Shown here one piece after another: positions 40,901 to 58,500 of a DNA stretch of 64,000 nucleotides. Origin of the DNA: Aquarana catesbeiana (Eukaryota; Chordata; Amphibia; Anura; Ranidae); NCBI RefSeq assembly GCF_042186555.1, contig NC_133324.1, positions 5,159,395 through 5,223,394 on the forward strand, in the 5' to 3' direction. A model generated the notes under the pieces. The model saw only the letters and a program-made list of their open reading frames with translations, had not been told where the DNA came from and made no database searches. A program made the translations under genes and the position numbers. Position 1 is the stretch's first letter; each line of letters begins with the position of its first letter.

Positions 40901-43900
40901 CTACCTGATCTACATCTATATGATCCACACCTACCTGATCCTCACCCAACTGATCCATACCTACCTGATCCACACCCACCTGATCCACACCTACCCGAAT
41001 CACACCCACCTGATCATCACCTACCTAACCCACATCTACCTGAACAAACCCTACCAGATCAACACCTACCTGATCCACACCCACCTGATCCACACCTACC
41101 TGATCCATACCTACCTGATCTACACCCACCTGATCCACATCCACCTGATCTAAACCTACCTGATCCACACCTACCTGATCCACACCTACCTGATCCAAAC
41201 CCACCTGATCCATACCTACCTGATCCACACCCACCTGATCCACACCTACCTAATCCACACCCACCTGATCATCACCTACCTGATCTACACCCAACTTATC
41301 CACACCAACCTAATCTACACCTATCTGATCCACACCCATCTGATCCATACCGACCTTATATGCTCCTACCTCATCCACACCTACCTGATCCTCACTAAAC
41401 CTGATCTACACCAAACTGATCATCACCTACCTGATCCACACCTACCTGATTTACATCTACCTGATCTCATCACCTACGTGATCCATACCTACCTGATCTC
41501 ATCACCTACCTGATCCACACCCACCTGATCATCACCTACCTGATTCACACCCACCTGATCCACACCCCTCTGATCATCACCTACCTGATCCATACCTACC
41601 TGATCCACATCTACCTGATCCACACCTACCTGTTCCACACCCACCTGATCTGCACCTACCTGATCCGCACCTACCTGATCCACACCCACCAGATCATCAC
41701 TTACCTGATCCACACCTACCTGATTATCACCTACCTGATCCACACCTACCTGATCATCACCTACCTGAGCCACACCTATCTGATCCACAGACACCTGATC
41801 CACACCTACGTGATCCACACCTACCTGATCCACATCCACCTGATTCACAGCCACCTAATCCACACCTACCTGAACCTATACCTACCTGATCATCACCTAC
41901 CTGATCCACACCTAACTGATCTACACCCACCTGATCCACATCCACCTGATGCAAACCTACCTGATCTACACCTACCTGATCCACACCTACCTGATCCAAA
42001 CCCACCTGATCCACACCTACCTGATCTACACCCACCTGATCCACACCTACCTGATCCACACCCACCTGATCATCACCTACCTGATCCACACCTACCTGAT
42101 TTACACGTACCTGATCTCATCACCTACCTGATCCACACCTACCTGATCTCTTCACCTACCTGATCCACACCCACCTGATCATCACCTACCTGATCCACAC
42201 CCACCTGATTCACACCCACCTGATCATCACCTACCTGATCCACACCCACCTGATTCACACCCACCTGATCATCACCTACCTGATCGACACCTACCTGATC
42301 CACACCTACCTGATCCACACCCACCTGATCCACACCTACCTGATCCACACCTACCTGATCCACACCCACCTGATCCACACCTACTTGATCCAAACCTACC
42401 TGATCCACACCAACCTCATCCACACCCACCTTATCCACACCTACCTGATCATCACTTACCTCATCCACACCTACCTGATCATCACCTACCTGATCCACAC
42501 CTACCTGATCTTCACCTACCTGAGCCACACCTATCTGATCCACAACCACCTGATCCACACCTTCCTGATCCACACCTACCTGATCCACACCCACCTGATC
42601 CACACCTACCTGATCTACATCTACATGATCCACACCTACCTAATCCTCACCTAATTTACCCACACCTACCTGATCCACACCCACCTTATCCACACCTACC
42701 TGAACAACACCCACCTGATCATCACCTACCTGATCCACACCCAACTCATCCACACCCACCTAATCTACACCTTCCTGATCAACACCCACCTGATCCACAC
42801 CTACCGGATCAACACCCACCTGATGCACACCTACCTTATCCATACCTACCTGATCTGCTCCTACCTGATCCACACCTACCTGATTCTCACTAAACCTGAT
42901 CTACACCTACCTGATCATCACCTACCTGATCCACACCTACCTGATTTACACCTACCTGATCTCATCACGTACCTGATCCACACCCACCTGATCATCACCT
43001 ACCTGATCAACACACACCTGATCCACACCCATCTGATCCACACCTACCTGATCCACACCCACCTGATCCACACCTATCTGATCCATACCTACCTGATCAA
43101 CACTTACCTGATCATCACCTACCTGATCAACACCCACTTGAGCCGCACCTACCTGATCCACACCCACCTGATTCACACCTACCTGATCCACACCTACTTG
43201 ATCCACACCCACCTGATCCACACCTACCTGATCCATAGCTACCTGATCCACACCTACCTAATCCACACCTACCTGATCCATACCTACCTGATCCAAACCT
43301 ACCTGGTCATCACCTACCTGATCCACACCTACCTGATCATCACCTACCCGATCCATACCTACCTGATCCACACCTATCTGATCATCACCTACCAGATCCA
43401 TACCTGCCTGATTTACACCTACGTGATCTCATCACCTACCTGTTCCACACCCACCTGATCATCGCCTACCTGATCCACACCCACCTGATCAACACCCACT
43501 TGATCCTCACCTACCTGATCATCACCTACCTGATCCATACCCACCTGATCAAAACCCACCTGATACACACCTACTTGATCATCACAACCTGATCCACACC
43601 TACCCGATCCACACCCAACTGATCCACACCCACCTAATCCACACCTACCTGATCATCACCTACCTGTTCAACACCCACCTGACCCACAGCTACCTGAACA
43701 AACCCTACGTGAGTCCACACCCACCTGATCCACACTTACCTGTGTCCACACCCACCTGATCATCACCTACCTGATCCACACCCACCTGATCCACATTCAC
43801 CTGATCCACATTCACCCGATCATCACCTACCTGATCTATACCTACCTGATCCACCCCCACCTGATCCACACCTACCTGATCCACACCCACCTGATCTCAT

Positions 43901-46900
43901 CACTCACCTGATCCATACCAACCTAATCCACACCTACCTGATCCACACCCACCTGATCCACACCCAGCTGATCCACACCTACCTGATTCACACCCACCTG
44001 ATCATCGCCTACCTGATCCACACCCACCTGATCCACACCTACCTGATCAACACCTACCTGATCCACATCCACCTGATCCACACCTACCTGATCAACACCC
44101 ACCTGATCCACACCCACCTGATCAGCATCTATCTGATCATCACCTACCTAATCCACACCTAGCTGCTCTACACCCACCTGATACACAGCTACCTGATCTA
44201 CACCTACCTGATCCACACCCACCGGATCAACACTTACCCGATACACACCCACCTAATCTCATCACCCACCTGATCCATACCAACCTGATCAACACCTACT
44301 TGATCCACACCCACCTGATCCATACCAACCTGATCAATACCTACTTGATCCACATCCACCTGATCCACACCTACCTGATCCACACCCACCTGATCATCAC
44401 CTACCTCATCCACACCCACCTGATCCACATTCACCTGATCCACATTCACCCGATCATCACCTACCTGATCCACACCCACCTGATCTCATCACTCACCTGA
44501 TCCATACCAACCTGATCCACACCCACCTGATCCACACCCAACTCATCCACACCCACCTAATCCAAACCTACTTGATCATAACCTACCTGATCCACACCCA
44601 CCTGATCCACACCTACCTGATCCATACCTACCTGATCCACACCCACCTGATCTACACCTACCTGATCCATACCTACCTGATCTGCTCCTAACTGATCCAC
44701 AGCTACCTGATCCAACACCCACCTGACCCACATCTATCTAAACAAACCCTACCTGATCCACACCTACCTGATCCATACCTATCTGATCCACATCCACCTG
44801 ATTCACACTCACCTCATCCACACCTATCTGAATCTACACCTACTGATCATCACCTACCTGATCCACACCTACCTGATCCATACCCACCTGATCCACACCC
44901 ACCTGATCCACACCCACCTGATCATCACCTACCTGATCCACACCCAACTCATCCACACCCACCTAATCTACACCTACCTGATCCACACCCACCTGATCCA
45001 CACCTACCTGATCCATACCTACCTGATCCACACCCACCTTATCAACCTGATCCTCACTAAACCTGATCTACACCTACCTGATCATCACTTATCTAATGCA
45101 CACCTACCTGATTTACAGCTACCTGATCTCATCACCTACCTGATCCACACCCACCTGATCATCACCTACCTGTTCCACAGTCACCTGATCCATACCCACC
45201 TGATCATCACCTACCTGATCCACACCCATCTGATCCACACCTACCTGATCCACATCCACCTGATCCACACCTACCTGATCCACACCTACCTGGTTTATAC
45301 CTATCTGATCATCACCTATCTAATCCACACCCACCTGAGCCACACCTACCTGATCCTCACCCACCTGATCCACACCTACCTGACCCACACCTACCTGATC
45401 CACACCCACCTGATCATCACCTACCTGTTCCACACCCAACTCATCAACACCCACCTAATCTACACCTACCTGATCCACACCCACCTGATCCACACCCACC
45501 TGATCAACACCTACCTGATCCACACCCACCGGATCAGCACTTACCCGATCCACACCCACCTAATCTCATCACCCACCTGATCCATACCAACCTGATCAAC
45601 ACCTACTTGATCCACACCCACCTGATCCATACCAACCTGATCAACACCTACTTGATCCACACCCACCTGATCCATACCAACCTGATCAATACCTACTTGA
45701 TCCACACCCACCTGATCCACACCTACCTGATCCACACCCACCTGATCATCACCTACCTCATCCACACCCACCTGATCCACATTCACCTGATCCACATTCA
45801 CCCGATCATCACCTACCTGATCCACACCCACCTGATCTCATCACTCACCTGATCCATACCAACCTGATCCACACCCACCTGATCCACACCCAACTCATCC
45901 ACACCCACCTAATCCAAACCTACTTGATCATAACCTACCTGATCCACACCCACCTGATCCACACCTACCTGATCCATACCTACCTGATCCACACCCACCT
46001 GATCTACACCTACCTGATCCATACCTACCTGATCTGCTCCTAACTGATCCACAGCTACCTGATCCAACACCCACCTGACCCACATCTATCTAAACAAACC
46101 CTACCTGATCCACACCTACCTGATCCATACCTATCTGATCCACATCCACCTGATTCACACTCACCTCATCCACACCTATCTGAATCTACACCTACTGATC
46201 ATCACCTACCTGATCCACACCCACCTGATCCATACCCACCTGATCCACACCCACCTGATCCACACCCACCTGATCATCACCTACCTGATCCACACCCAAC
46301 TCATCCACACCCACCTAATCTACACCTACCTGATCCACACCCACCTGATCCACACCTACCTGATCCATACCTACCTGATCCACACCCACCTTATCAATAC
46401 CTACTTGATCTGCTCCTGCCTGATCCACACCTACCTGATCCTCACTAAACCTGATCTACACCTACCTGATCATCACTTATCTAATGCACACCTACCTGAT
46501 TTACAGCTACCTGATCTCATCACCTACCTGATCCACACCCACCTGATCATCACCTACCTGTTCCACAGTCACCTGATCCATACCCACCTGATCATCACCT
46601 ACCTGATCCACACCCATCTGATCCACACCTACCTGATCCACATCCACCTGATCCACACCTACCTGATCCACACCTACCTGGTCTATACCTATCTGATCAT
46701 CACCTATCTAATCCACACCCACCTGAGAGACACCTACCTGATCCTCACCCACCTGATCCACACCTACCTGACCCACACCTACCTGATCCACACCCACCTG
46801 ATCATCACCTACCTGTTCCACACCCAACTCATCAACACCCACCTAATCTACACCTACCTGATCCACACCCACCTGCTCCACACCCACCTGATCAACACCT

Positions 46901-48030
46901 ACCTGATCCACACCCACCTGATCCTCACCTACCTGATCCACACCCACGTGATCCACACCCACCTGATCAGCATCTACCTGATCATCACCTACCTGCTCCA
47001 CACCCACCTGCTCCACACCCACCTGATCCACACCTACCTGATCCACACCCACCTGATCCACACCTACCTGATCCACACCTACCTGATCATCACCTACCTG
47101 ATCCACACCTACCTGATCATCAGCTATCAGATCAGACCTACCTGATCCACACCTATCTTATCATCACCTACCAGATCCATACCTAACTGATTTACACCTA
47201 CCTGATCTCATCACCTACCTGATCCACACCCACCTTATCATCACCTACCTGATCCACACCCACCTGATCACACCCACTTGATCATCACCTACCTGATCAT
47301 CACCCATCTGATCCACACCCACATGATCCACACCTACCTGATCCATACCTACCTGATCATCACCTACCTGATCCACACCCACCTAATCCACACCTACCTG
47401 ATCATCACCTACGTGTTCAACACCCACCTGACCCACACCCACCTGAACCACACCTACCTGATCCACACCCACCTGATCCACACCTACCTGATCCACACCT
47501 ACCTGATCCACACCCACTTGATCATCACCTACCTGATCCACACCCAACTCATCCACACCCACCTAATCTACACCTACCTGATCCACACCCACTTGATCCA
47601 CACCTACCTGATCCATACCTACCTGATCCACACCCACCTGATCCACACCTACCTTATCCATACCTACCTGATCTGCTCCTACCTGATCCACACCTACCTG
47701 ATCCTCTACCTGATCATCACCTACCTGATCCACACCTACCTGATTTACACCTACCTGATCTCATCACCTATCTCATCCACACCCACCTGATCATCAGCTG
47801 CCTGATCCACAACCACCTGATCATCACCTACTTTATCCACACCCATCTGATCCACACCTACCTGATCCACACCCACCTGATCCACACCTACTTGATCCAT
47901 ACCTACCTGATCTATACCTACCTGATCATCACCTACCTGATCCACATCCACCTGAGCCACACCTAACTGATCCACACCCACCTGATCCACACCTACCTAA
48001 TCCACACCTACCTGATTCACACCCACCTGA
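37950..48030. repeat. Large duplicated block, copy 1
   Basis: The order of rare variants matches 55560-64000. Paired landmarks: three GATGCACACCTACCT units at 38040 and 55659; a GTGAGTCCACACCC block at about 43710 and 60488; a CACATTCACCTGATCC block at about 44425 and 61203; a GATCAGACCTACC unit at about 47131 and 62572. Copy 1 has an extra ~1.3-kb tandem duplication (44234-45541). Confidence 0.8.
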
Positions 48031-48529
48031 TCCACACCTACCTAATTCACACCTACCTGATCCAAACCCACCTGATCCACACCTACCTGATCTATACCTA
48101 CCTGATCCACACCTACCTGATCATCACCTACCTGATCCACACCTACCTGATCATCACCTACCAGATCCATACCTACATGATCCACACCTATCTAATCATC
48201 ACCTACCAGATCCATACCTACCTGATTTACACCTACCTGATCTCATCACCTACCTGATCCACACCCACCTGATCCACACCTACCTAATCCACACCTACCT
48301 GATCCACACCCACCTGATCCACACCTACCTAATCCACACCTACCTGATCCAAACCCACCTGATCCACACCTACCTGATCTATACCTACCTGATCCACACC
48401 TACCTGATCATCACCTACCTGATCCACACCTACCTGATCATCACCTACCAGATCCATACCTACATGATCCACACCTATCTAATCATCACCTACCAGATCC
48501 ATACCTACCTGATTTACACCTACCTGATC

Positions 48530-51500
48530 TCATCACCTACCTGATCCACACCCACCTGATCAACGCCCACCTGATCCACACCTACCTGATCATCACTCCC
48601 TGATCCACACCTACCTGATCCACACCCAACTGATCCACGCCCACCTAATCCACACCTACCTGATCATCACCTACCTGTTCAACACCCACCTGACCCACAC
48701 CTACTTGAACAAACCCTACCTGAGTCCACACCCACCTGATCCACACCTACCTGAGTCCACACCCACCTGATCATCACCTACCTGATCATCACCTACCTAA
48801 TCCACACCCACCTGATCCACACCTACCTGATCAACACCTACCTGATCCACATCCACCTGATCCACACCTAACTGATCCGCACCCACCTGATCCACACCCA
48901 CCTGATCAGCATCTACCTGATCATCACCTACCCGATCCACACCTAGCTGTTCTACACCCACCTGATACACAGCTACCTGATCTACACCTACCTCATCCAC
49001 ACCCACCGGATCCACACCTACCCGATCCACACCCACCTGATCCATACCAACCTGATCAACACCTACTTGATCCACACCCACCTGATCCACACCTACCTGA
49101 TCCACACCCACCTGATCATCACCTACCTCATCCACACCCACCTGATCCACATTCACCTGATCCACATTCACCCGATCATCACCTACCTCATCCACACCCA
49201 CCTGATCTCATCACTCACCTGATCCATACCTACCTGATCCACACCCACCTGATCCACACCCACCTGATCCACACCCACCTGATCCACACCCACCTGATCC
49301 ACACCCACCTGATCCACACCTAACTGATCCACACCCACCTTATCCACACCTACCTGATCCACACCTACCTGATCCACACCCACCTGATCCACACCTACCT
49401 GATCCATACCTACCTGATCTATACCTACCTGATCATCACCTACCTGATCCACATCCACCTGAGCCACACCTAACTGATCCACACCCACCTGATCCACACC
49501 TACCTAATCCACACCTACCTGATCCACACCCACCTGATCCACACCTACCTGATCCATACCTACCTGATCCAAACCTACCTGATCATCACCTACCTAATCC
49601 ACACCTACCTGATCATCACCTACCAGATCCATACCTACATGATCCACACCTATCTAATCATCACCTACCAGATCCATACCTACCTGAATTACACCTACCT
49701 GATCTCATCACCTACCTGATCCACACCCACCTGATCAACACCCACCTGATCCACACCTACCTGATCATCACTCCCTGATCCACACCTACCTGATCCACAC
49801 CCAACTGATCCACGCCCACCTAATCCACACCTACCTGATCATCACCTACCTGTTCAACACCCACCTGACCCACACCTACTTGAACAAACCCTACCTGAGT
49901 CCACACCCACCTGATCCACACCTACCTGATCATCACCTACCTAATCCACACCCACCTGATCCACACCTACCTGATCAACACCTACCTGATCCACATCCAC
50001 CTGATCCACACCTACCTGATCCACACCCACCTGATCCATACCCACCTGATCAGCATCTACCTGATCATCACCTACCCGATCCACACCTAGCTGATCTACA
50101 CCCACCTGATACACAGCTACTTGATCTACACCTACCTGATCCACACCCACCGGATCCACACCTACCCGATCCACATCCACCTGATCCATACCAACCTGAT
50201 CAACACCTACTTGATCCACACTCACCTGATCCACACCTACCTGATCCACACCCACCTGATCATCACCTACCTCATCCACACCCACCTGATCCACATTCAC
50301 CTGATCCACATTCACCCGATCATCACCTACCTCATCCACACCCACCTGATCTCATCACTCACCTGATCCATACCTACCTGATCCACACCCACCTGATCCA
50401 CACCCACCTGATCCACACCCACCTGATCCACACCTACTTGATCATAACCTACCTGATCCACACCTAACTGATCCACACCCACCTTATCCACACCTACCTG
50501 ATCCACACCTACCTGATCCACACCCACCTGATCCACACCTACCTGATCCATACCTACCTGATCCACACCTACCTGATCATCACCTACCTGATCATCACCT
50601 ACCAGATCCATACCTACGTGATCCACACCTATCTAATCATCACCTACCAGATCCATACCTACCTGATTTACACCTACCTGATCTCATCACCTACCTGATC
50701 CACACCCACCTGATCAACACCCACCTTATCCACACCTACCTGATCCACACCCACCTGATCCACACCTACCTGATCCATACCTACCTGATCCAAACCTACC
50801 TGATCATCACCTACCTGATCCACACCTACCTGATCATCACCTACCAGATCCATACCTACATGATCCACACCTATCTAATCATCACCTACCAGATCCATAC
50901 CTACCTGAATTACACCTACCTGATCTCATCACCTACCTGATCCACACCCACCTGATCAACACCCACCTGATCCACACCTACCTGATCATCACTCCCTGAT
51001 CCACACCTACCTGATCCACACCCAACTGATCCACGCCCACCTAATCCACACCTACCTGATCATCACCTACCTGTTCAACACCCACCTGACCCACACCTAC
51101 TTGAACAAACCCTACCTGAGTCCACACCCACCTGATCCACACCTACCTGATCATCACCTACCTAATCCACACCCACCTGATCCACACCTACTTGATCAAC
51201 ACCTACCTGATCAACACCTACCTGATCCACATCCACCTGATCCACACCTACCTGATCCACACCCACCTGATCCACACCCACCTGATCAGCATCTACCTGA
51301 TCATCACCTACCCGATCCACACCTAGCTGATCTACACCCACCTGATACACAGCTACCTGATCTACACCTACCTGATCCACACCCACCGGATCCACACCTA
51401 CCCGATCCACATCCACCTGATCCATACCAACCTGATCAACACCTACTTGATCCACACTCACCTGATCCACACCTACCTGATCCACACCCACCTGATCATC

Positions 51501-53600
51501 ACCTACCTCATCCACACCCACCTGATCCACATTCACCTGATCCACATTCACCCGATCATCACCTACCTCATCCACACCCACCTGATCTCATCACTCACCT
51601 GATCCATACCTACCTGATCCACACCCACCTGATCCACACCCACCTGATCCACACCCACCTGATCCACACCTACTTGATCATAACCTACCTGATCCACACC
51701 TAACTGATCCACACCCACCTTATCCACACCTACCTGATCCACACCTACCTGATCCACACCCACCTGATCCACACCTACCTGATCCATACCTACCTGATCC
51801 ACACCTACCTGATCATCACCTACCTGATCATCACCTACCAGATCCATACCTACGTGATCCACACCTATCTAATCATCACCTACCAGATCCATACCTACCT
51901 GATTTACACCTACCTGATCTCATCACCTACCTGATCCACACCCACCTGATCAACACCCACCTTATCCACACCTACCTGATCCACACCCACCTGATCCACA
52001 CCCACCTGATCCACACACACCTGATCCACACACACCTGATCCACACCTACCTGATCCATACCTACCTGATCATCACCTACCTGATCCACACCCACTAGAG
52101 CCACACCTAACTGATCCACACCCACCTGATCCACACCTACCTGATCCACACCTACCTGATCCACACCCACCTGATCCATACCTACCTGATCCACACCTAC
52201 CTGATCATCACCTAACTGATCCACACCTACTTGATCATCACCTACCTGATCCACACCTACCTGATCATCACCTACCAGATCCATACCTACATGATCCACA
52301 CCTATCTAATCATCACCTACCAGATCCATACCTACCTGATTTAAACCTACCTGATCTCATCACCTACCTGATCCACACCCACCTGATCAACACCCACCTG
52401 ATCCACACCTACCTGATCATCACTACCTGATCCACATCCACCTGATCCACACCTACCTGATCCACACCCACCTGATCCACACCCACCTGATCAGCATCTA
52501 CCTGATCATCACCTACTCGATCCACACCTAGCTGATCTACACCCAACTGATACACAGCTACCTGATCTACACCTACCTGATCCACACCCACCGGATCCAC
52601 ACCTACCCGATCCACATCCACCTGATCCATACCAACCTGATCAACGCCTACTTGATCCACACCCACCTGATCCACACCTACCTGATCCACACCCACCTGA
52701 TCATCACCTACCTCATCCACACCCACCTGATCCACATTCACCTGATCCACATTCACCCGATCATCACCTACCTCATCCACACCCACCTGATCTCATCACT
52801 CACCTGATCCATACCCACCTGATCCACACCCACCTGATCCACACCCACCTGATCCACACCCACCTGATCCACACCTACTTGTTCATAACCTACCTGATCC
52901 ACACCTAACTGATCCACACCCACCTTATCCACACCTACCTGATCCACACCTACCTGATCCACACCCACCTGATCCACACCTACCTGATCCACACCTACCT
53001 GATCCACACCTACCTGATCATCACCTACCTGATCATCACCTACCTGATCATCACCTACCAGATCCATACCTACATGATCCACACCTATCTAATCATCACC
53101 TACCAGATCCATACCTACCTGATTTACACCTACCTGATCTCATCACCTACCTGATCCACACCCACCTGATCAACACCCATCTTATCCACACCTACCTGAT
53201 CCACACCCACCTGATCCACACCCACCTGATCCACACCTACCTGATCCACACCCACCTGATCCACACCTACCTGATCCATACCTACCTGATCATCACCTAC
53301 CTGATCCACACCCACTAGAGCCACACCTAACTGATCCACACCCACCTGATCCACACCTACCTGATCCACACCTACCTGATCCACACCCACCTGATCCATA
53401 CCTACCTGATCCACACCTACCTGATCATCACCTACCTGATCCACACCTACCTGATCATCACCTACCTGATCCACACCTACCTGATCATCACCTCCCAGAT
53501 CCATACCTACATGATCCACACCTATCTAATCATCACCTACCAGATCCATACCTACCTGATTTACACCTACCTGATCTCATCACCTACCTGATCCACACCC
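48530..53600. repeat. ~1.2-kb higher-order repeat within the 15-bp array
   Basis: Four tandem blocks share the same sequence of variants. One landmark, the ATTCACCCGATCATCACC segment, ends near 49201, 50345, 51581 and 52786 (spacing 1144, 1236, 1205). Another, a TGAACAAACCCTACCTGAGT unit, lies near 48712, 49882 and 51103. Adjacent blocks look very similar, so the expansion is recent. Confidence 0.85.
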
Positions 53601-55559
53601 ACCTGATCAACACCCACCTGATCCACACCGACCTGATCATCACTACCTGATCCACACCTACCTGATCCAAACCCAACTGATCCACGCCCACCTAATCCAC
53701 CCCTACCTGATCATCACCTACCAGTTCAACACCCATCTGACCCACACCTACCTGAACAAACCCTACCTGAGTCCACACCCACCTGATCCACACCTACCTG
53801 AATCCACACCCACCCGATCATCACCTACCTGATCATCACCTACCTAATCCACACCCACCTGATCATCGCCTACCTGATCCACACCCACCTGATCAACACC
53901 CACTTGATCCTCACCTACCTGATCATCACCTACCTGATCCATACCCACCTGATCAAAACCCACCTGATACACACCTACTTGATCATCACAACCTGATCCA
54001 CACCTACCCGATCCACACCCAACTGATCCACACCCACCTAATCCACACCTACCTGATCATCACCTACCTGTTCAACACCCACCTGACCCACAGCTACCTG
54101 AACAAACCCTACGTGAGTCCACACCCACCTGATCCACACTTACCTGTGTCCACACCCACCTGATCATCACCTACCTGATCCACACCCACCTGATCCACAT
54201 TCACCTGATCCACATTCACCCGATCATCACCTACCTGATCTATACCTACCTGATCCACCCCCACCTGATCCACACCTACCTGATCCACACCCACCTGATC
54301 TCATCACTCACCTGATCCATACCAACCTGATCCACACCCACCTGATCCACACCCACCTGATCCACACCCAACTCATCCACACCCACCTAATCCAAACCTA
54401 CTTGATCATAACCTACCTGATCCACACCCACCTGATCCACACCTACCTGATCCATACCTACCTGATCCACACCCACCTGATCTACACCTACCTGATCCAT
54501 ACCTACCTGATCTGCTCCTAACTGATCCACAGCTACCTGATCCAACACCCACCTGACCCACATCTATCTGAACAAACCCTACCTGATCCACACCTACCTG
54601 ATCCATACCTATCTGATCCACATCCACCTGATTCACTCCCACCTAATCCACACCTATCTGAATCTACACCTACTGATCATCACCTACCTGATCCACACCC
54701 ACCTGATCCATACCCACCTGATCCACACCCAACTCATCCACACCCACCTAATCTACACCTACCTGATCCACACCCACCTGATCCACACCTACCTGATCAA
54801 TACCTACCTGATCCACACCCACCTTATCAATACCTGCTTGATCTGCTCCTGCCTGATCCACACCTACCTGATCCTCACTAAACCTGATCTACACCTACCT
54901 GATCATCACTTACCTAATGCACACCTACCTGATTTACACCTACCTGATCTCATCACCTACCTGATCTCATCACCTACCTGATTTACACCTACCTGATCTC
55001 ATCACCTACCTGATCCACACCCACCTGATCCATACCCACCTGATCATCACCTACCTGATCCACAACCATCTGATCCACACCTACCTGATCCACATCCACC
55101 TGATCCACACCTACCTGATCCACACCTACCTGGTCTATACCTATCTGATCATCACCTATCTAATCCACACCCACCTGAGCCACACCTACCTGATCCACAC
55201 CCACCTGATCCACACCCACCTGATCATCACCTACCTGTTCCACACCCAACTCATCAACACCCACCTAATCTACACCTACCTGATCCACACCCACCTGATC
55301 CACACCCACCTGATCATCACCTACCTGATCCACACCTACCTGATCCACACCCACCTGATCCACACCTACCTGATCATCACCTACCTGATCCACACCCAAC
55401 TGATCATCACCTACCCGATCCACACCCACCTAATCCACACCTACCTGATCATCACCTACCAGTTCAACACCCACCTGACCAACATCTACCTGAACAAACC
55501 CTACCTGATCAACACCTACCTGATTCACACCCACCTGATCCACACCTACCTGAGTTCAC

Positions 55560-58500
55560 ACCCACCTGATCAACACCTACCTGAATCTACACCTAACTGA
55601 TCATCACCTACCTGATCCACACCTTCCTGATCTATACCCACCTGATCCACACCCACCTGATGCACACCTACCTGATGCACACCTACCTGATGCACACCTA
55701 CCTGATCCACACCTGCCCGATCCACACCCACATGATCCACACCCACCTGATCCAAACCTACCTGATCCACACCCATATGATCCACACCTACCTGATCATC
55801 ACCTACCTGATCCACACCCACCTGATCCAAAAATACCTGATCCACACCCACCTGATCCACACCTACCTGATCCATACCTACCTGATCTTCTCCTACCTGA
55901 TCCACACCTACCTGATCCACACCCACCCGATCCATACCTACCCGATCCATACCTACCTGATCCACACCTACCTGATCCGCACCCACCTTATCCACACCCA
56001 CCTGATCCACACCTACCTGATCATCACCTACCTGATCATCACCTACCTGATCCACACTCACCTGATTCACACCTTCCTGATCCATACCTACCTGATCATC
56101 ACCTACCTGATCATCACCTACCTGATCCACACCTACCTGATGATCACCCACCTATCCCACATCTACGTGAACAAACCCTACCTGATCCACACCTACCTGA
56201 TCCACACCTACCTGATCCATACGTACCATATCCACATCCACCTGATTCACACCCACCTAATCCACACCTACCTGAATCTACACCTACCTGAATCTACACC
56301 TACCTGATCCACACCTACATGATCTACACCCACCTGATCCACATCCACCTGATGCACACCTACCTGATCTACACCTACCTGATCCATACCCACCTGATTC
56401 ATACCCACCTGATCCATAGCTACCTGATCCACACCTACCTGATCCACACCCACCTGATCACCCACCTGATCCACACCCAACTCATCCACACCCACCTAAT
56501 CTACACCCACCCAATCCACACCTACCTGATCCATACCTACCTGATCCACACCCACCTGATCCACACCTACCTGATCCACACCCACCTGATCCACACCCAC
56601 CTGATCCACACCCACCTGATCCACACCTACCTGATCCATACCCACCTGATCCACACCCACCTGATCCAAACCTACCTGATCCACACCTACCTGATCAACA
56701 CCCACCTCATCCACACCTACCTGATCATCACCTACCTGATCCACACCTACCTCATAATCACCTATCTGATCCACACCTACCTGATCATCACCTACCTGAT
56801 CCACACCTACCTGATTCACACCCACCTAATCCACACCTACCTGATCATCACCTAACTGATCCACACCTACCTGATCATCACCTACCTGATCCACACCTAC
56901 CTGATAATCACCTACCTGATCCACACCCAACTGATCCACACCTACCTGATCCACTCCCACCTGATAATCACCTAGCTGATCCACACTCACCTGATCATCA
57001 CCTACCTGATCCACACCCACCTGATCATCACCTACCTGATCCACACCCACCTGATCATCACCTACCTGATCCACACCCAACTCATCCACACCCACCTAAT
57101 CAACACCTACCTGATCATAACCTACCTGATCCACACCCACCTGATCCACATCTACCTGATTCATACCTACCTGATCCACACCAACCTGATCCACACCTGC
57201 CTGATCCATACCTACCTGATCTGGTCCTACCTTATCCACACCTACCTGATCCAACACCCACCTGATCCACATCTACCCGAACAAACCTTACCTGATCCAC
57301 ACCTACCTGATCCACACCCACCTGATCCACACCTACCTGATCCACATCCACCTGATTCACACCCACCTGATCCACACCCACCTGATCCACACCTATCTGA
57401 TCCACATCCACCTGATCCACACCTACCTGATCCATACCTACCTGATCATCACCTACCTGATCCACACCTACCTGAATCTACACCCACCTGATCCACATCC
57501 ACCTGATGCACACCTACCTGATCCACACCTACCTGATCCACAATGACCTGATCCACACCCACCTGATCCATACCTACCTGATCCATACCCACCTGATCCG
57601 CACCTACCTGATCCACACCCACCTGATCATCACCTACCTGATCCACACCTACCTAATCATCACCTACCCAATCCATACCTACCTGATCCACACCTATCTG
57701 ATCATCACCTACCAGATCCATACCTACCTGATTTACACCTATGTGATCTCATCACCTACCTGATCCACACCCACCTGATCATCGCCTACCTGATCCACAC
57801 CCACCAGATCAACACCCACTTGATCATCACCTACCTGATCATCACCTACCTGATCCATACCCACCTGATCAAAACCCACCTGATACACACCGACCTGATC
57901 ATCACTACCTGATCCACACCTACCTGAGCCACACCTATCCGATCCACACCCACCTCATCCACGCCTTCCTGATCCACACCTACCTGATCCACACCCACCT
58001 GATCTAAACCTACCTGATCATCACCTACCTGATCCACACCTACCTGATCATCACCTACCTGATCCACACCCAACTGATCCACACCTACCTGATCAGCTCC
58101 CACCTGATCATCACCTACCTGATCCACACCCACCTGATCATCACCTACCTGATCCACACCCACTTGATCATCATTTACCTGATCCACACCCAACTCATCC
58201 ACACCCACCTGATCCACACCTACCTGATCTACACCCACCTGATCCACATCCACCTGATGCACACCTACCTGATCTACATCTATATGATCCACACCTACCT
58301 GATCCTCACCCAACTGATCCATACCTACCTGATCCACACCCACCTGATCCACACCTACCCGAATCACACCCACCTGATCATCACCTACCTGATCCACACC
58401 CACCTGATCCACACCTACCTGATTCATACCTACCTGATCCACACCCACCTGATCCAAACCTGCCTGATCCATACCTACCTGATCTGCTCCTACCTGATCC